From contig NC_085073.1 of NCBI RefSeq assembly GCF_963662255.1, forward strand, positions 6,689,598-6,753,597: a stretch of DNA of 64,000 nt. Reading direction: 5' to 3'. The notes beneath the pieces are model-generated. The model searched no databases. It had not been told where the DNA came from and was given only the letters and a program-made list of their open reading frames with translations. Made by a program: the position numbers and the translations under genes. This document shows, in pieces, positions 60,101 through 64,000 of this stretch. This DNA comes from Cinclus cinclus. Taxonomy: Eukaryota; Chordata; Aves; Passeriformes; Cinclidae. Positions within the stretch are counted from its first letter, which is position 1. Every line of letters begins with the position of its first letter.

Positions 60101-61250
60101 TTCTTGGGGAAAAGTGCCTCCTTTCGGAGTCAAGTTGCCGGCGGCCCATGCAGGGCTTTTGCCTACAAAAATTCCATAAGGACGAGGATTTCTCCCAGAC
60201 CAAAGCTGCCCCCTCCTCCAAACCTGGCTGCCATCGGAGGCCCAAACGCGCCCTACAAAATGACATCTGCCAAGTGGGCTCTTGAGTTTGGCTTCTTGGG
60301 TGGAAGTGCCTCCTTTCAAAGCCAACTTGCCTGCGGCCCGTCCTGGGCTTTTGCCTACAAAAATTCCATAAGGACGAGGATTTCTCCCAGACCAAAGCTG
60401 CCCCCTCCTCCAAACCTGGCTGCCATCGGAGGCCCAAACGCGCCCTACAAAATGACATCTGCATTGTGGGTTCTTGAGTTTGGCTTCTTGGGGAAAAGTG
60501 CCTCCTTTCAAAGCCAACTTACCTAACTTGCCTGCGGCCCATGCGGGGTTTTTGCCTACAAAAATTCCATAAGGACGAGGATTCCTCCCACACCAAAGCT
60601 GCCCCCTCCTCCAAACCTGGCTGCCATCGGAGGCCCAAACGCGCCCTACAAAATGACATCTGCCAAGTGGGCTCTTGAGTTTGGCTTCTTGGGGAAAAGT
60701 GCCTCCTTTCGGAGTCAACTTGCCTGCGGCCCATGCAGGGCTTTTGCCGAAAAAAATTCCATAAGGACGAGGATTTCTCCCAGACCAAAGCTGCCCCCTC
60801 CTCCAAACCTGGCTGCCATCGGAGGCCCAAACGCGCCCTACAAAATGACACCTGCCAAGTGGGCTCTTGAGTTTGGCTTCTTGGGGGAAAGTGCCTCCTT
60901 TCAAAGCCAACTTGCCTGCAGCCCGTCCTGGTCTTGTGCCTACAAAAATTCCATAAGGACAAGGATTTCTCCCAGACCAAAGCTGCCCCCTCCTCCAAAC
61001 CTGGCTGCCATCGGAGGCCCAAACGCGCCCTACAAAATGACATCTGCCAAGTGGGCTCTTGAGTTTGGCTTCTTGGGGAAAAGTGCCTCCTTTCGGAGTC
61101 AACTTGCCGGCGGCCCATGCAGGGCTTTTGCCTACAAAAATTCCATAAGGACGAGGATTTCTCCCAGACCAAAGCTGCCCCCTCCTCCAAACCTGGCTGC
61201 CATCGGAGGCCCAAACGTGCCCTACAAAATGACATCTGCCAAGTGGGCTC
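57178..61250 (+). repeat. HOR D, second unit (21 monomers, 4073 bp)
   Basis: It repeats the first D unit closely through 61058, with the rare marks GCCTAAAAAAATTCC (near 57452), CCCTCCTGCAAACC (near 57704), CCTAGAAAACGACATC (near 57924) and GCCCAACCGTGCCC (near 59080) all conserved. Monomer 61059 differs from its counterpart at 56986 (TTGGGGAAAAGTG with CGGAGTC, against TTGGGTGTAAGTG with CAAAGCC). It instead resembles 51744, so the right part of this unit follows the 50200-52127 series (offset 9315). Confidence 0.88.
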
Positions 61251-63979
61251 TTGAGTTTGGCTTCTTGGGTGGAAGTGCCTCCTTTCAAAGCCAACTTGCC
61301 TGCGGCCCGTCCTGGGCTTTTGCCTACAAAAATTCCATAAGGACGAGGATTTCTCCCAGACCAAAGCTGCCCCCTCCTCCAAACCTGGCTGCCATCGGAG
61401 GCCCAAACGCGCCCTACAAAATGACATCTGCCAAGTGGGCTCTTGAGTTTGGCTTCTTGCGGAACTGTGCCTCCTTTCAAAGCCAACTTGCCTAACTAGC
61501 CTGCGGCCCGTGCTGGGCTTTAGACTACAAAAATTCCATAAGGACGAGGATTCCTCCCAGACCAAAGCTGCCCCCTCCTCCAAACCTGGCTGCCATCGGA
61601 GGCCCAAACGCGCCCTACAAAATGACACCTGCCAAGTGGGCTCTTGAGTTTGGCTTCTTGGGGAAAAGTGACTCCTTTCAAAACCAACTTGCCTGCGTCC
61701 CGTCCCGGGCTTTTGCTACAAAAATTCCATAAGGACGAGGATTCCTCCCAGACCAAAGCTGCCCCCTCCTCCAAACCTGGCTGCCATCGGAGGCCCAAAC
61801 GCGCCCTACAAAATGACATCTGCCAAGTGGGCTCTTGAGTTTGGCTTTCTGGGGAAAAGTGCCTCCTTTCGGAGTCAACTTGCCTGCGGCCCGTCCTGGG
61901 CTTTTGCCTACAAAAATTCCATAAGGACGAGGATTTCTCCCAGACCAAAGCTGCCCCCTCCTCCAAACCTGGCTGCCATCGGAGGCCCAAACGTGCCCTA
62001 CAAAATGACATCTGCATTGTGGGCTCTTGAGTTTGGCTTCTTGGGTGGAAGTACCTCCTTTCAAAGCCAACTTGCCTGCGGCCCGTCCTGGGCTTTTGCC
62101 TACAAAAATTCCATAAGGACGAGGATTTCTCCCAGACCAAAGCTTCCCCCTCCTCCAAACCTGGCTGCCATCGGAGGCCCAAACGCGCCCTACAAAATGA
62201 CATCTGCCAAGTGGGCTCTTGAGTTTGGCTTCTTGGGGAAAAGTGAGTCATTTCAAAACCAACTTGCCTGCACCCGGTCCCGGGCTTTGGCTACAAAAAT
62301 TCCATAAGGACGAGGATTTCTCCCAGACCAAAGCTGCCCCCTCCTCCAAACCTGGCTGCCATCAGAGGCCCAAACGCGCCCCACAAAATGACATCTGCAT
62401 TGAGGTTTCTTGAGTTTGGCTTCTTGGGGAAAAGTGCCTCCTTTCGGAGCCAACTTGCCTAACTTGCCTGCGGCCCGTCCTGGGCTTTTGCCTACAAAAA
62501 TTCCATAAGGACGAGGATTTCTCCCAGACCAAAGCTGCCCCCTCCTCCAAACCTGGCTGCCATCGGAGGCCCAAACGTGCCCTACAAAATGACACCTGCC
62601 AAGTGGGCTCTTGAGTTTGGCTTCTTGGGGAAAAGTGACTCCTTTCAAAACCAACTTGCCTGTGTCCCGTCCCGGGCTTTTGCTACAAAAATTCCATAAG
62701 GACGAGGATTTCTCCCAGACCAAAGCTGCCCCCTCCTCCAAACCTGGCTGCCATCGGAGGCCCAAACGCGCCCTACAAAATGACATCTGCATTGTGGGTT
62801 CTTGAGTTTGGCTTCTTGGGGAAAAGTGCCTCCTTTCAAAGCCAACTTGCCTAACTTGCCTGCCGCCCATGCGGGGTTTTTGCCTACAAAAATTCCATAA
62901 GGACGAGGATTTCTCCCAGACAAAAGCTGCCCCCTCCTCCAAACCTGGCTGCCATCGGAGGCCCAAACGTGCCCTACAAAATGACACCTGCCAAGTGGGC
63001 TCTTGAGTTTGGCTTCTTGGGTGGAAGTGCCTCCTTTCAAAGCCAACTTGCCTGCGGCCCGTCCTGGGCTTTTGCCTACAAAAATTCCATAAGGACGAGG
63101 ATTTCTCCCAGACCAAAGCTGCCCCCTCCTCCAAACCTGGCTGCCATCGGAGGCCCAAACGCGCCCTACAAAATGACACCTGCCAAGTGGGCTCTTGAGT
63201 TTGGCTTCTTGGGGAAAAGTGACTCCTTTCAAAGCCAACTTGCCTAACTAGCCTGCGGCCTGTGCTGGGCTTTTGCCTACAAAAATTCCATAAGGACGAG
63301 GATTTCTCCCAGACCAAAGCTGCCCCCTCCTCCAAACCTGGCTGCCATCGGAGGCCCAAACGTGCCCTACAAAATGACATCTGCCAAGTGGGCTCTTGAG
63401 TTTGGCTTCTTGGGTGGAAGTGCCTCCATTCAAAGCCAACTTGCCTGCGGCCCGTCCTGGGCTTTTGCCTACAAAAATTCCATAAGGACGAGGATTTCTC
63501 CCAGACCAAAGCTGCCCCCTCCTCCAAACCTGGCTGCCATCGGAGGCCCAAACGCGCCCTACAAAATGACATCTGCCAAGTGGGCTCTTGAGTTTGGCTT
63601 CTTGCGGAACAGTGCCTCCTTTCAAAGCCAACTTGCCTAACTAGCCTGCGGCCCGTGCTGGGCTTTAGACTACAAAAATTCCATAAGGACGAGGATTTCT
63701 CCCAGACCAAAGCTGCCCCCTCCTCCAAACCTGGCTGCCATCAGAGGCCCAAACGCGCCCCACAAAATGACACCTGCCTAGTGGGCTCTTGAGTTTGGCT
63801 TCTTGGGGAAAAGTGCCTCCTTTCAAAACCAACTTGCCTGTGTCCCGTCCCGGGCTTTTGCTACAAAAATTCCATAAGGACGAGGATTCCTCCCAGACCA
63901 AAGCTGCCCCCTCCTCCAAACCTGGCTGCCATCGGAGGCCCAAACGCGCCCTACAAAATGACATCTGCCAAGTGGGCTC
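61251..63979 (+). repeat. HOR D, third unit, partial (14 monomers)
   Basis: After 61251 and 61443, monomers 61644-63587 follow 57571-59514 at a constant 4073-bp offset. An additional 201-bp monomer (63588-63788, TTGCGGAACAGTGCC) then appears before the boundary monomer at 63789. The same extra type precedes the boundary at 50200 (monomer 49999). Monomers 61644-62610 also reproduce the closing series of the third A unit (15685-16651) in order and lengths, linking regions A and D. The unit continues beyond the window. Confidence 0.86.
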
Positions 63980-64000
63980 TTGAGTTTGGCTTCTTGGGGA
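63980..64000 (+). repeat. Partial monomer at right edge (21 bp)
   Basis: The window ends 21 bases into a new monomer, beginning TTGAGTTTGGCTTC. Nothing suggests that the array ends here. Confidence 0.95.

Larger units (their letters stand above)
1..64000. repeat. Satellite DNA array, 192-bp monomer, 330 full copies
   Basis: The same ~192-bp unit repeats head to tail from the first to the last base. Monomer starts (TTGAGTTTGG) fall at 1, 192, 393, 584, 776, 968, 1169 and so on to 63789, with steps of 190, 191, 192, 200 or 201 bp. Nearly invariant landmarks in each monomer are TTGAGTTTGGCTTC near base 1, ACAAAAATTCCATAAGGACG near base 75, CCAAAGCTGCCCCCTCCTCC near base 110, and GGCCCAAACGCGCCCTACAA near base 150. 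No unique sequence interrupts the series and no monomer is inverted. Arrays of this size and homogeneity are typical of eukaryotic centromeric, pericentromeric or heterochromatic blocks, but the chromosomal location cannot be read from the sequence. No protein or RNA product is inferred. Confidence 0.98.

Noticed and set aside
1..64000. CRISPR array
   Set aside because: Repeats are ~192 bp and contiguous with no unique spacers. Bacterial-type neighbours are absent.
1..64000. Ribosomal DNA spacer repeats or other gene-linked repeats
   Set aside because: No rRNA, tRNA or snRNA sequence is present anywhere, and no promoter-like unique segment breaks the array.
1..64000. Transposable element insertion or terminal repeats
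   Set aside because: The monomer series continues without interruption. I saw no target-site duplication, poly-A tail, long terminal repeat or transposase-like frame.

Overview
The whole 64 kb window is one uninterrupted tandem satellite DNA array. I find no gene, RNA gene, mobile element, CRISPR array or unique sequence. Taking TTGAGTTTGG as monomer start, I can place 330 complete head-to-tail monomers plus a 21-base partial monomer at the right edge. The basic monomer is 192 bp and about 55% G+C (counted on a hand-made consensus). About 76 monomers carry an extra 9 bp, and there are 65 single-base losses in all. 330 x 192 + 76 x 9 - 65 = 63,979, which is exactly where the last full monomer ends. 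All monomers have the same orientation.

The array has long higher-order repeats (HORs), in which blocks of distinct monomers recur as units. Region A (1-20130) has units of 16, 34 and 36 monomers (3104, 6582 and 6965 bp) and then a broken fourth unit. Region B (20131-31748) is two copies of a 30-monomer, 5809-bp unit. A short linker (31749-33109) leads to region C (33110-42045), two copies of a 23-monomer, 4468-bp unit. Positions 42046-53103 are rearranged blocks drawn from the same monomer set. Region D (53104-63979) holds two copies of a 21-monomer unit of about 4073 bp and part of a third. Copies within a region keep constant spacing over kilobases and differ by scattered substitutions. 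The regions share a monomer vocabulary, so they look like successive rearrangements of one ancestral array by unequal exchange, deletion and conversion.

The organism must be a eukaryote with large satellite arrays, and the window probably comes from a long-read assembly. I cannot identify the species. A ~190-bp monomer is a common size for centromeric or pericentromeric satellites (some avian families have this length), but length alone is weak evidence. Frequent CGCG/CGTG alternation at one site fits CpG methylation and deamination, as in vertebrates or plants. I saw no CENP-B box.

Many long open frames exist on both strands (up to 989 codons). They follow from the monomer being 64 codons long and stop-free in three of six frames. 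I do not call them genes.
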